Assembly (NCBI GenBank): GCA_035513575.1
Contig: DATKBW010000034.1
Coordinates: 38,237-102,236 of the forward strand
Direction of reading: 5' to 3'
Source of the DNA: JAHWKI01 sp035513575
GTDB lineage: Bacteria > Gemmatimonadota > Gemmatimonadetes > Longimicrobiales > RSA9
DNA length: 64,000 nucleotides
Part shown: piece after piece, positions 27,221 through 35,169 of the stretch
Position numbering within the stretch: the first letter of the stretch is position 1
How the letters are laid out: each line of letters begins with the position of its first letter
The notes under the pieces: model-generated
Seen by the model: the letters and a program-made list of their open reading frames with translations, nothing else
Databases searched by the model: none
Told to the model about the DNA's origin: nothing
Program-made: the position numbers and the translations under genes

Positions 27221-29886
27221 GCGGCCGCGAGGTGGGCGCGGGTGCCGAGCGGGTGCTGCGGCTGCTGCTCCGGCTGTACCCGGAGGATTTCCGCGACGAG
27301 ATGGGGAGCGAGTGGCTGGAGACATACCGTGACGGCTGCCGGCGGGCGGGGGAGTGGGGCGGCGTCGCGTGGGCGCGGTTCTGGGTCCGGGCCACCGCCG
27401 ACTCGGTGCGGAACGGGATCGGTGAGCGGCTGCGTCCGGCGGTGACCTGGCGGCGGCGCGGCAACTGGGGACGGGACACGCAGCGGGCGATTCGTCGTCT
27501 GGTGCGGGCCCCGGCGTTCACCCTTGCGACGGTGGGCACACTGACGGTGGGGCTGGGCGCGTTCGCGGTGGTCTGGAGCGCGGTGGACAACGTGCTGCTG
27601 GAGCCCCCGTCGTACGAGCGGCCGGAAGACCTGTACTTCGTGTGGCGGGACTACCGTGCGTTCTTCGACCTGGACCGTGGCTGGCTGGCGGGCCCCGATG
27701 TGGTGGCGCTGGACACCGCGGGGGGTCCGATCGCGGGCGCGGTGGGGATGCGGGTGGAACCGGTGACGGTCGAGCTGGGCGAAGGCGGCCGGCCGGAGGA
27801 GCTCAAGGCGATGCGGTCGCAGCCCGGGCTGTTCGACCTCCTCGGTGTGCGACCGGCGCTGGGCCGGGTTTTCGCGCCGGCCGAGGTGGGCGAGGGGCGG
27901 CCAGCGGTAGTGGTGCTGGGGCACGATCTGTGGAAGGGCAGGCTGGGCGCGGACCCGGCGGCGGTCGGGCGGGAGGTGCGGCTGAACGGTGAGCCGTTCA
28001 CGGTCATCGGCGTCATGCCCGAGCATTTCCGATTCGCGCGGCACTCCAGCCTGGGCAGTCCGGAGACGGCGGACCTGTACACGACGTTCGCCTTCGACCT
28101 GGGCGCGCAGCCACCCGGTGGAGGTTCGTACGCGGGCCTCGTCCGTGCGCGGCCCGGGACGACCCCCGAGGCGGTCGCCGACGCTGTCACGGCCGTCGGC
28201 CGGGGTCTCGACGAGGAGTATTTCGAGGGGGGTGGCATGCGCTACTACCCGGTCGGACTCATGGAGGACCTGGTGGCCCGCGTTCGTCCGGCGCTGGTGG
28301 TCCTCGGTCTCGCGGGCGCCTTCCTGGTCCTGGTGATCACGGTGAACCTGGCAACGCTCCTCCTCGGCCGCGCCGCCCAGCGGGAGCGGGAGCTCGCGGT
28401 GTCCCGGGCCCTGGGCGCCAACCGCTGGACCCTGGCCCGTGCGGCGCTTCTCGAGGGCGGCCTGCTGGGCCTCCTTGGCGCCGCCGGCGGCCTTCTCGTC
28501 GCTCTCCGGGGCACGCGCGCGCTGGTCGAGATCGCGCCCGCCGAGCTCCCGCGCCGGGCGGAGATCGCCGTGGACCCGAGTGTGGTGGCGGTCGTGCTGT
28601 CCACCGGTGTCCTCCTCGGACTGGCGGCGGGGGTCGTTCCCGCGGTCTGGGCCGCCCGCTCGCGACTGGCCACCGTTCTCCGGGACGCGGCCGTACGCGG
28701 CGGCGGCGGTCACGGGCGGATCCGGCGGGGCATGGTGGTGGCGCAGGTCGCGCTGTCTCTCGTGCTCCTGAGCGCCGGCGGCGTGCTGGTCCGGAGCTTC
28801 GAGCGCCTGCTGGCCGCGGATCCCGGCTTCCGGGCGACGGATGCGCTCACGTTCCGGGTCCCGGTGACCGCCGGTGACTATCCCGATGCGGCGGCCCTGA
28901 CGGTCCTGCACGACAGGCTGCTGGCCGAGCTCTCGGCCATTCCCGGGGTGGAGTCGACCGGCGGGCTGTCGTCCCTGCCTCTCACGGCGGGGGCTGACCA
29001 GACCCGGATCGCGTTCCCCGGCGCTCCCGGGAACACGGGCGAGGGGGACCACGATGCGCCGCTGATCGACATCATCTCCGCCACGGAAGGGGCGTTCGAG
29101 GCCCTGGGCGCGCGCATCATCGCGGGGACCGCTTTCTCCGCTCCACGTGCGGAGCCCGCGAACGAAGTCCTGATCGACCACACGCTCGCGGATGAATTCT
29201 ACCCCACCGGCCGTGCCGTGGGCGCGACCGTATGGATGGGGGACGACACGCTGCGGGTGGCGGGCGTCCTCGAGCAGCCCCGGCTGTACGATGTCCACCA
29301 GGATGGCCGGGGCCAGATCTGGCGGCGCAACCGCGAGTACACCTACCGGTCGCTCTTCTACGTCATCCGATCCGGCCGCCCGACCGGCTCCCTGATCGCC
29401 GACGTGCGCGCCGCGGTCCGCCGGGCGGACCCGTCCCTTCCCGTCTCGCAGGCCCGCCCCATCGAGGTCCTCGTGGACGCGTCGCTCAGCAGGCAGCGCC
29501 TGAGCGCCACGCTCATCGCCGCCTTCGCCCTCGGCGCCCTCATCTTGGCCGCCATGGGCCTTTTCGGGATCGTTTCCGCCGCCGTGACCCGCCGTCGGAC
29601 CGAGCTCGGAATCCGCATGGCCCTCGGCGCCGACGCCGGCCGCGTCCTCCGCATGGTCCTCGGCGATGGCCTCTCGCTCGTCGGCCTCGGCCTCCTCGCC
29701 GGCATCCCCGGCATCTGGGTGGCCGGTCGGCTGCTCCGCGGGGTCGTCGTCGGGATCTCACCGTTCGACGCTCTGACCCTCGCCGCCGTCGCCGGAGCGC
29801 TCGTCGCCGTCACCGCCATGGCCTGCTGGATCCCGGCCCGTCGCGTCACCGCCATCGACCCGGCCAGCTCGCTCCGGTCCGACTGA
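27217..29886 (+). CDS. ADOP-type ABC permease (module 1)
   Basis: 889 residues from a TTG that overlaps the padR stop (TTGA), with GGAGGG 7 nt upstream; a GTG at 27232 is the alternative. An N-terminal cytosolic segment with RLYPEDFRDEMGSEW is typical of ADOP (acidobacterial duplicated orphan permease) proteins. Two MacB-PCD/FtsX units follow, with periplasmic domains after TVGLGAFAVVWSAVDNVL and after the mid-protein TM cluster. The second FtsX unit ends with ELGIRMALGADAGRVLRMV and the closing PARRVTAIDPASSLRSD. No ATPase gene is nearby, as usual for these orphans. Substrate unknown; efflux or envelope remodelling is inferred from MacB. Confidence 0.9.
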   Translation: MSGREVGAGAERVLRLLLRLYPEDFRDEMGSEWLETYRDGCRRAGEWGGVAWARFWVRATADSVRNGIGERLRPAVTWRRRGNWGRDTQRAIRRLVRAPAFTLATVGTLTVGLGAFAVVWSAVDNVLLEPPSYERPEDLYFVWRDYRAFFDLDRGWLAGPDVVALDTAGGPIAGAVGMRVEPVTVELGEGGRPEELKAMRSQPGLFDLLGVRPALGRVFAPAEVGEGRPAVVVLGHDLWKGRLGADPAAVGREVRLNGEPFTVIGVMPEHFRFARHSSLGSPETADLYTTFAFDLGAQPPGGGSYAGLVRARPGTTPEAVADAVTAVGRGLDEEYFEGGGMRYYPVGLMEDLVARVRPALVVLGLAGAFLVLVITVNLATLLLGRAAQRERELAVSRALGANRWTLARAALLEGGLLGLLGAAGGLLVALRGTRALVEIAPAELPRRAEIAVDPSVVAVVLSTGVLLGLAAGVVPAVWAARSRLATVLRDAAVRGGGGHGRIRRGMVVAQVALSLVLLSAGGVLVRSFERLLAADPGFRATDALTFRVPVTAGDYPDAAALTVLHDRLLAELSAIPGVESTGGLSSLPLTAGADQTRIAFPGAPGNTGEGDHDAPLIDIISATEGAFEALGARIIAGTAFSAPRAEPANEVLIDHTLADEFYPTGRAVGATVWMGDDTLRVAGVLEQPRLYDVHQDGRGQIWRRNREYTYRSLFYVIRSGRPTGSLIADVRAAVRRADPSLPVSQARPIEVLVDASLSRQRLSATLIAAFALGALILAAMGLFGIVSAAVTRRRTELGIRMALGADAGRVLRMVLGDGLSLVGLGLLAGIPGIWVAGRLLRGVVVGISPFDALTLAAVAGALVAVTAMACWIPARRVTAIDPASSLRSD

Positions 29887-30007
29887 CGGGCGGACCGGCC
29901 CGAGCACCGCACCCTCACGCGCCGGGGCCGCCCCGACGTCGCCTCGACGGGCGCGTTGGTCGGTGTTATGGTGCCGATTTCCGCGACTCTCCGCCGGAGA
30001 CCCCCTC

Positions 30008-30217
30008 ATGCGACGCCGTCCGCCCTTCCCCCTCCGCCTTCGCCACCTCCTCCTCGTCGACTACCAGCCCCTGGAGGGCGGCTGGATCGCACCGCTGGTG
30101 GTGTTCCGCCTCGACGGTCGCGAGTTCATGCGCGAGGAATACTACGACATCGTCGCCGACACGACCCTGCCCGACGGCGTGTTCGATCCCGGCCGCTGGA
30201 CGGGCGGGTGGCGATGA
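30008..30217 (+). CDS. Hypothetical 69-residue protein
   Basis: A short frame, ATG at 30008 (CGGAG about 10 nt upstream), overlapping the methyltransferase gene by ATGA. The product is basic at the N-terminus, then VDYQPLEGGWIAPLVVFRLDGREF and REEYYDIVADTTLPDGVFDPG, looking like a small alpha/beta domain. No family recognised. Coupling implies a link to the methyltransferase. A TTATGGT possible -10 lies at about 29965. Confidence 0.55.
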   Translation: MRRRPPFPLRLRHLLLVDYQPLEGGWIAPLVVFRLDGREFMREEYYDIVADTTLPDGVFDPGRWTGGWR

Positions 30218-30978
30218 CCGGAGGGAGCGCGCGGGGGGGCGGCTCGAGCCTGGAGCCCGTGCGCGAGGCTTTCGAGGAGTTCGCCCGGGACGACCCGATG
30301 TACGCCGCGCTCACGCGGGGCGGCCGGGAGAACAATCGCTGGGACCCCGCCGAGTTCTTCGAGGACGGCCGGCAGGAGATCCGGGACGTGCTGCTGTATC
30401 TGGGCTCCCTCGGTGTGGAGCCCGCCCGGGGGCGGGCTCTGGACTTCGGCTGCGCGGTCGGCCGCCTCACCCAGGCGCTCGGCGACCATTTCGAGGAAGC
30501 GGTGGGCGTGGACATCGCGGCCGCCATGCTCGAGGCGGCCCGCCGCCACGACCGCCACGAAGGACGCGTCACGTACGTGCACAACACCCGCCCGGACCTG
30601 GCCCTGCTCGAGACCGCCTCCTTCGACTTCGTCTACACGAACAAGGTGCTCCAGCACATCCCACCCGGCCCGCAGGCGGCCTACATCCGGGAGTTCGTCC
30701 GCGTGCTGCGCCCGGGCGGCGTGGCCGTCTTCCAGCTGCGCAACGGCCCGCGCATCCGGCCGGGCAGCCTCCGCGCCTGGCTCTACACCCTGAACCGCCG
30801 CCATTTTCGCCGCCTCGCCCAGCGGGTCCGCGGCCGCAGGCCCTACGAGATGCACTACCTCGCCCGCGCAACCGTCGAGGAGGCGGTGAGCGGCGCCGGC
30901 GGCCGCATCGTCGACGTCGTCGATCTCAGCCGCGCTCGCCCGAACAAGAGTCTCCGCTACTGCGCGGTGAAGGACTGA
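30214..30978 (+). CDS. Class I SAM-dependent methyltransferase
   Basis: 254 residues. Rossmann motif I is RALDFGCAVGRLTQAL (about 75-90), the acidic post-I loop is GVDIAAAMLEAA, and motif III is the region FVRVLRPGGVAVFQL. The helical N-terminus (PVREAFEEFARDDPMYAAL) and the C-terminal insert (TLNRRHFRRLAQRVRGR) are not diagnostic. I recognise the general methyltransferase fold (Methyltransf_25/31-like) but not the substrate. It overlaps the small gene upstream by 4 bp. A strong hairpin lies directly downstream. Confidence 0.85.
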   Translation: MTGGSARGGGSSLEPVREAFEEFARDDPMYAALTRGGRENNRWDPAEFFEDGRQEIRDVLLYLGSLGVEPARGRALDFGCAVGRLTQALGDHFEEAVGVDIAAAMLEAARRHDRHEGRVTYVHNTRPDLALLETASFDFVYTNKVLQHIPPGPQAAYIREFVRVLRPGGVAVFQLRNGPRIRPGSLRAWLYTLNRRHFRRLAQRVRGRRPYEMHYLARATVEEAVSGAGGRIVDVVDLSRARPNKSLRYCAVKD

Positions 30979-30989
30979 CCAGCCTCGAA

Positions 30990-31030
30990 GCGTGTCCCGC
31001 GGAGACGGCGCGTCTCCGTGTGGGACGCGC
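30990..31030. terminator. Bidirectional terminator-like hairpin between convergent genes
   Basis: GCGTGTCCC (30990-30998) pairs with GGGACGCGC (31022-31030), and inside it GGAGAC pairs with GTCTCC around a 5-nt loop. No T tract follows on either strand, so any termination would rely on the stem or Rho. It separates the methyltransferase gene from glgX. Confidence 0.6.
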
Positions 31031-31053
31031 CTCCAGTCCTGCCACGCTGCACC

Positions 31054-33171
31054 TCAGCGCACCCGCCGCAACACCACGACCGACCGCCCCTCCGTCTCCA
31101 CGACGCGCCCCGGCCCGACCTCCTCTCCCCGCGCCTGTTCCCGGTGCTCCTCGACGGTGCCGTCCGTCGTGTCCAGGCACACCACCCAGGCCTGACCGTA
31201 TCGCTCCTCCGGCAGCTTCCACCCGAGGGCCTCTCCGTCCGCGTTCATGAGCACGAGGAACGAGTCATCACGAACGCGCCGGCCACGCTCGTCGGGCACC
31301 ATGATCCCGATGCCGTTCAGGAAGACGCCGATGGCGCTGGCGTGGCCGGTCTCCCAGTCCGCGTCCTCCATCTCCTCGCCGTCCGGGCGGAGCCACGCAA
31401 TGTCGTCGACGCCGCGGATCGGCTGCCCCTGGAACCAGCGGCGGCGGCGGAGGACGGGGTGGGCGCGCCGGAACCGGATCAGCCGCCGCGTGAACTCCAC
31501 CAGGTCCCGGTCCGCCCCTTCCCAGTCGAACCAGGAGAGCTCGTTGTCCTGGCAGTAGGCGTTGTTGTTCCCCTCCTGCGTGCGCCCCATCTCGTCGCCG
31601 CCCAGCAGCATGGGGACCCCCTGGGACAGCATCAGCGTGGCCAGGAGGTTGCGCCGCTGCTTTTCCCGGCAGGCGACGACGACCGGGTCCTCCGTCCGAC
31701 CTTCCGCCCCGCAGTGCCACGAGCGGTTGTGGCTGTCCCCGTCCCGGTTCCCTTCCTGGTTCGCCTCGTTGTGCTTCTCGTTGTAGCTCACCAGGTCGTT
31801 CAGCGTGAAGCCGTCGTGGGCGGTCACGAAATTGACGCTGGCCGACGGCCGCCGCGCGTCCGCCAGGTACAGATCGGGCGACCCCGTGAACCGCGCCGCC
31901 AGCTCCCCCACCACGCCACCCCCCCCGCGCCAGAAGTCCCGGATGGCGTCCCGGTAGCGCCCGTTCCATTCCGACCAGAGCGGCGGGAAGTTCCCCACCT
32001 GGTACCCGCCCTCGCCCAGATCCCAGGGCTCCGCGATCAGCTTCACCCGGCTCACCACCGGGTCCTGCTGGATCAGGTCGAAGAACGTGCTCAGCCGGTC
32101 CACCTGGTGGAGCTCCCGGGCCAGCGTGGACGCCAGATCGAAGCGGAACCCGTCCACGTGCATCTCCGTGATCCAGTACCGCAGGCTGTCCATGATGAGC
32201 TGCAGGGCGTGCGGGTGGCGGGCGTTCAGGCTGTTCCCGGTGCCCGTCGTGTCGTAGTAGAACCGCCGGTCTCCCGGCACGAGCCGGTAATACGCCGGGT
32301 TGTCGATCCCCTTGAAGGACAGGACCGGGCCCAGATGGTTGCCTTCCGCCGTGTGGTTGTAGACCACGTCGAGGATCACCTCCAGCCCGGCGGCGTGGAG
32401 CGCCTTCACCATCGCCTTGAACTCCCGGACCTGCTCACCCCGATGGCCGCCGCTGGCGTAGCCGTTGTGCGGGGCGAAGAAGCCGATGGTGTTGTACCCC
32501 CAGTAGTTGCGGAGCCCCCTCTCCACCAGGAACGCGTCGTGGATGAACTGGTGGACCGGGAGCAGCTCCAGAGCCGTCACACCCAGCCCCGTCAGGTGCT
32601 CGATCACCGCCGCGTGCGCCACCCCCGCGTACGTTCCCCGCAGCTCTCGCGGGATGTCCGGGTGGCGCATCGTCAGCCCCTTCACGTGCGCCTCGTACAC
32701 GATCGTCTCGTGCATCGACGTGTCCGGCGGACGGTCCTCCCCCCATTCGAACGCACCGTCCACCACCACGCTGCGGGGCACGTGCGGCCCGCTGTCCAGG
32801 TCGTTGCGGGCGCCCTCGTCACCGACCCGGTGCTGGAAGCAGGCCTCATCCCAGTCCACGCCTCCCTCGATGGCCAGGGCGTAAGGGTCCAGCAGCAGCT
32901 TGCTCGGGTTGCAGCGCAGCCCCTCCCCCGGCCGCCACGGCCCGTACACCCGGTACCCGTACCGCTGTCCGGTCCCCACCCCCGGCAGGTAGGCGTGCCA
33001 GCAGTAGGCGTCCACCTCGGTCAACGGGATCCGCTCCTCCTCGCCAGCGTCGTCGAAGAGGCAGAGCTCCACCCCCTCCGCCAGCTCGGAGAACAGCGAG
33101 AAATTCGTTCCTTCCCCGTCACACGTCGCACCCAGGGGGTACGCCCGCCCCGGCCACACTTCCCGCGCCAT
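31054..33171 (-). CDS. glgX: Glycogen debranching enzyme GlgX
   Basis: 705 residues. An N-terminal CBM48/early-set domain (YPLGATCDGEGTNFSLFSE, about 12-110) precedes a GH13 barrel. Catalytic residues sit in VDGFRFDLAS (nucleophile Asp 345), LIAEPWDLG (acid/base Glu 381) and VTAHDGFTL (Asp 453). NFVTAHDGFTLNDLVSYNEKHN and SQGVPMLLGGDEMGRTQ are standard for GlgX/isoamylase. It hydrolyses alpha-1,6 branches of phosphorylase-trimmed glycogen in the cytoplasm. The start is supported by GGGGAGAAG. It stands alone with no other glg gene beside it. The 33172-33370 gap upstream shows nothing I can name. Confidence 0.95.
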   Translation of the reverse strand: MAREVWPGRAYPLGATCDGEGTNFSLFSELAEGVELCLFDDAGEEERIPLTEVDAYCWHAYLPGVGTGQRYGYRVYGPWRPGEGLRCNPSKLLLDPYALAIEGGVDWDEACFQHRVGDEGARNDLDSGPHVPRSVVVDGAFEWGEDRPPDTSMHETIVYEAHVKGLTMRHPDIPRELRGTYAGVAHAAVIEHLTGLGVTALELLPVHQFIHDAFLVERGLRNYWGYNTIGFFAPHNGYASGGHRGEQVREFKAMVKALHAAGLEVILDVVYNHTAEGNHLGPVLSFKGIDNPAYYRLVPGDRRFYYDTTGTGNSLNARHPHALQLIMDSLRYWITEMHVDGFRFDLASTLARELHQVDRLSTFFDLIQQDPVVSRVKLIAEPWDLGEGGYQVGNFPPLWSEWNGRYRDAIRDFWRGGGGVVGELAARFTGSPDLYLADARRPSASVNFVTAHDGFTLNDLVSYNEKHNEANQEGNRDGDSHNRSWHCGAEGRTEDPVVVACREKQRRNLLATLMLSQGVPMLLGGDEMGRTQEGNNNAYCQDNELSWFDWEGADRDLVEFTRRLIRFRRAHPVLRRRRWFQGQPIRGVDDIAWLRPDGEEMEDADWETGHASAIGVFLNGIGIMVPDERGRRVRDDSFLVLMNADGEALGWKLPEERYGQAWVVCLDTTDGTVEEHREQARGEEVGPGRVVETEGRSVVVLRRVR

Positions 33172-33370
33172 TCGCTTCTCCCCATCGGTGGAATCGCGAA
33201 GGGCAAGGCAACTTCCATGCGCGGCGCCGGGCTCACGATGGCGGGTACAGCGGGGCGCTCCTGGAGCGGTTCGACAACCGCGTTCCCGGACGGTGATGGT
33301 GGTGTGCGCCGATCAGCGGACGCCGCCGGACTGGATCCGCGAAACCGCTACGCCGGCGCGGCGGCCGCCT

Positions 33371-33829
33371 TCACTCTTTCGCGTCCGCCCTGCGCGCTTC
33401 CGCCTCGGCCAGCCAGCCGCGGCGCAGCCAGTTCTCCGGAACGCTGCTCAGGTAGGGCTTGATGTCCAGGATGGGCGAGCCGTCCAGCATGTCCACGCCG
33501 TGGACGCGGAGCCGGGTGCCCTCGCGGCCGAGGAGCTCGACCACGGTGAGCCCGATCCGGTTGGGGCGTCGCGGTGACCGGCTGGCGAATACGCCGTGGG
33601 GGCGATCGTCGGTCGGGGGGCGGCTCACGAGGTCGTAGCCGTCCACCCGGTCGAACACCCAGAGCACGTACAGGTGGGAGAACCCCTCGATGTCCGTGAG
33701 CCCCGCCTCCAGCTCCGGCCGCACTTCCAGCCACCCCTCCGCCTCGTGCCGCGCCCCCGGGCCCTTCGGGATCTCCGCCACGTCGGCGAACGGGCTCACC
33801 ACCCGGCCAATGGGCTCCATCGGGATCAT
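33371..33829 (-). CDS. tsaA: TsaA/TrmO-like tRNA methyltransferase (UPF0066)
   Basis: 152 residues. MEPIGRVVSPFADVAEIPKG, YVLWVFDRVDGYDL, HGVFASRSPRRPNRIGLTVV and VHGVDMLDGSPILDIKPYL are the classic UPF0066/VirR signatures. The E. coli homologue TrmO methylates t6A37 of tRNA-Thr with SAM. This copy is short, lacking the long C-terminal extension of enterobacterial TrmO. The ATG at 33829 overlaps the stop of the small lipoprotein gene (ATGA). Last gene of the six-gene minus-strand run. Confidence 0.88.
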   Translation of the reverse strand: MIPMEPIGRVVSPFADVAEIPKGPGARHEAEGWLEVRPELEAGLTDIEGFSHLYVLWVFDRVDGYDLVSRPPTDDRPHGVFASRSPRRPNRIGLTVVELLGREGTRLRVHGVDMLDGSPILDIKPYLSSVPENWLRRGWLAEAEARRADAKE

Positions 33830-34086
33830 CCGCCCCCCCCGCCCGGCCGCGGCGCATCGCCCCGGTTCCGCCAGCCGCACCAGACCCGGTCGCCGCGCTT
33901 CACCCGGTGGAACTTCGCGGGCGTCACCTGACACACCGTGCCGTCCACGGCCACCAGCGTGATCGGCTCCTCCTTCGCCGATACCGTCTTCCCGCCCGGC
34001 CCCACGCCGCCCAACTGGAAGCGGTTGTCCAGGCCGCACCCCGTCAGCGAGAACGCCAGCAGCGCCATCGCCAGGACCCTCATCAT
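33826..34086 (-). CDS. Small hypothetical lipoprotein
   Basis: 86 residues: signal MMRVLAMALLAFSLTGC with a good lipobox (Cys 17), then a short beta-type domain with ITLVAVDGTVCQVTPAKFHRV and GDRVWCGWRNRG containing two more Cys, ending in a Pro/Gly tail. No family recognised. It shares 4 bp with both neighbours (ATGA on each side), so its translation is coupled to the DUF192 and TrmO-like genes. DUF192 proteins and such small lipoproteins both act outside the cytoplasm, so they may work together. Confidence 0.7.
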   Translation of the reverse strand: MMRVLAMALLAFSLTGCGLDNRFQLGGVGPGGKTVSAKEEPITLVAVDGTVCQVTPAKFHRVKRGDRVWCGWRNRGDAPRPGGGGG

Positions 34087-34586
34087 CGGACACCTCCCTC
34101 CGTGGGCAGCACCAACCGGTCCCCCACCGCCACCCCGTGCTCCTCAAAATATCCGGAATTGACCTCCAGCGCCCCACGGTACGGGCGGCCGGGGGACGTG
34201 ACCGGGCAGACGCGCGGGTTCGGACTCTCGCACGGAACCATGGACCGGATGGCGAGGATCCGCCCGTCGTCGTCCAGGAACGCGATGTCCAGGGGGATCC
34301 GCGTCCGGAACATCCAGAACCCGCCCGTGGAGTCCTGCGGCGCCGGGTACAGGAACAGCATCCCCGCGCCTCGCGGGAGCGACGTCCGCTCCATCAGCCC
34401 GTGCGCCCGCTGCTCCGGCGTGCGCGCCAGCTCCGTCTGCAGCGTCACCGTGGCGTCGGCCGTCTCGATGGCGACGGTCGCCGTGTCGAACGCGACGACC
34501 GCCTCCCCGCCTTCGTCCGGAACCGGGCCCTCGCAGGCGGTCGTGAGGACCAGCACCGCCATGGCCGCCGCCGCGACCCGCCTCAA
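34083..34586 (-). CDS. DUF192 lipoprotein
   Basis: About 167 residues. The DUF192 fold is plain from ARTPEQRAHGLMERTSLP, GAGMLFLYPAPQDSTGGFWM, NTRIPLDI-like RTRIPLDIAFLD and the terminal ALEVNSGYFEEHGV. A signal and lipobox (VLVLTTAC) come first. Start choice: a TTG at 34586 overlaps the TGA of the DUF1697 gene as TTGA and puts three residues before the hydrophobic segment; an ATG at 34562 is the alternative, and the longer frame upstream has no signal-peptide sense. Function unproven; DUF192 proteins are small periplasmic or archaeal surface proteins. Confidence 0.85.
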   Translation of the reverse strand: MRRVAAAAMAVLVLTTACEGPVPDEGGEAVVAFDTATVAIETADATVTLQTELARTPEQRAHGLMERTSLPRGAGMLFLYPAPQDSTGGFWMFRTRIPLDIAFLDDDGRILAIRSMVPCESPNPRVCPVTSPGRPYRGALEVNSGYFEEHGVAVGDRLVLPTEGGVR

Positions 34587-35167
34587 CGCGGTTCGTCGCC
34601 GCAGAATTTCGCCAGCATGCGCCGCACCGTGTTCAGGTTCCGGGTCGTGCCGCGCCCCGCCAGCGCCTTCTCCAGCGGGACCCACGCCGGCGACTCGCTC
34701 ATCTTCCCCCGCCGCAGCCAGTACAGCTCACGGCCGTGGAAGAGGAAGTCGTCAACGTCAGAGCGCAGCGCGAGGACCGCATCCCGGAAATCCCCCGGCG
34801 CCGGACCCTTCAGGAACACCACGTTCACCGTGACCCCCTCCTCCCCCGCGAGCGGCGACCCGTCCAGCCGCTCGGGCGACCCGGCGTCCGCCAGCTCCGC
34901 GCACGAGCGGAGGAACGTCGCCGGCTCGTAGCCCAGCGCCTCCCGGAGCCGCGCCTCGATCCGCGCCTCCAGCGCCGCCGCCTCCCCGGGGGCGGCGTCC
35001 CCCGCGTCCGGCTCGAACACGACGTTGCCGCTGGCGAGGAACGTCGCCACACCGCCGAACCCCATCGCCTCGAAGACCGCGCACAGCGCCGGCGACCTCA
35101 CCGTGCGCCCCCCGACGTTGATCCCCCGGAGGAGCGCGAAGCGGCGCACAGGCGGGGTCTGCGCCAT
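34583..35167 (-). CDS. DUF1697 family protein
   Basis: 194 residues, with RRFALLRGINVGGRTV at the start (the family-defining LLRGINVGG), then ATFLASGNVVFEP, EARLREALGYEP and a late MNLRT-like block replaced here by TTRNLNTVRRMLAKF. Cytoplasmic; no known activity. The ATG at 35167 has GGAG five bases upstream and lies 2 nt after the propeller gene stop; a GTG at 35173 overlapping that stop is possible. Its TGA overlaps the TTG of the DUF192 gene. Confidence 0.88.
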   Translation of the reverse strand: MAQTPPVRRFALLRGINVGGRTVRSPALCAVFEAMGFGGVATFLASGNVVFEPDAGDAAPGEAAALEARIEARLREALGYEPATFLRSCAELADAGSPERLDGSPLAGEEGVTVNVVFLKGPAPGDFRDAVLALRSDVDDFLFHGRELYWLRRGKMSESPAWVPLEKALAGRGTTRNLNTVRRMLAKFCGDEPR

Positions 35168-35169
35168 GG

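Noticed and set aside
33172..33370. A short gene between glgX and the TrmO-like gene
   Set aside because: No frame in the 199 bp shows a ribosome site with coding bias.
31018..33462. An 814-codon plus-strand frame opposite glgX
   Set aside because: Shadow of glgX, whose catalytic residues and domains are all on the minus strand.
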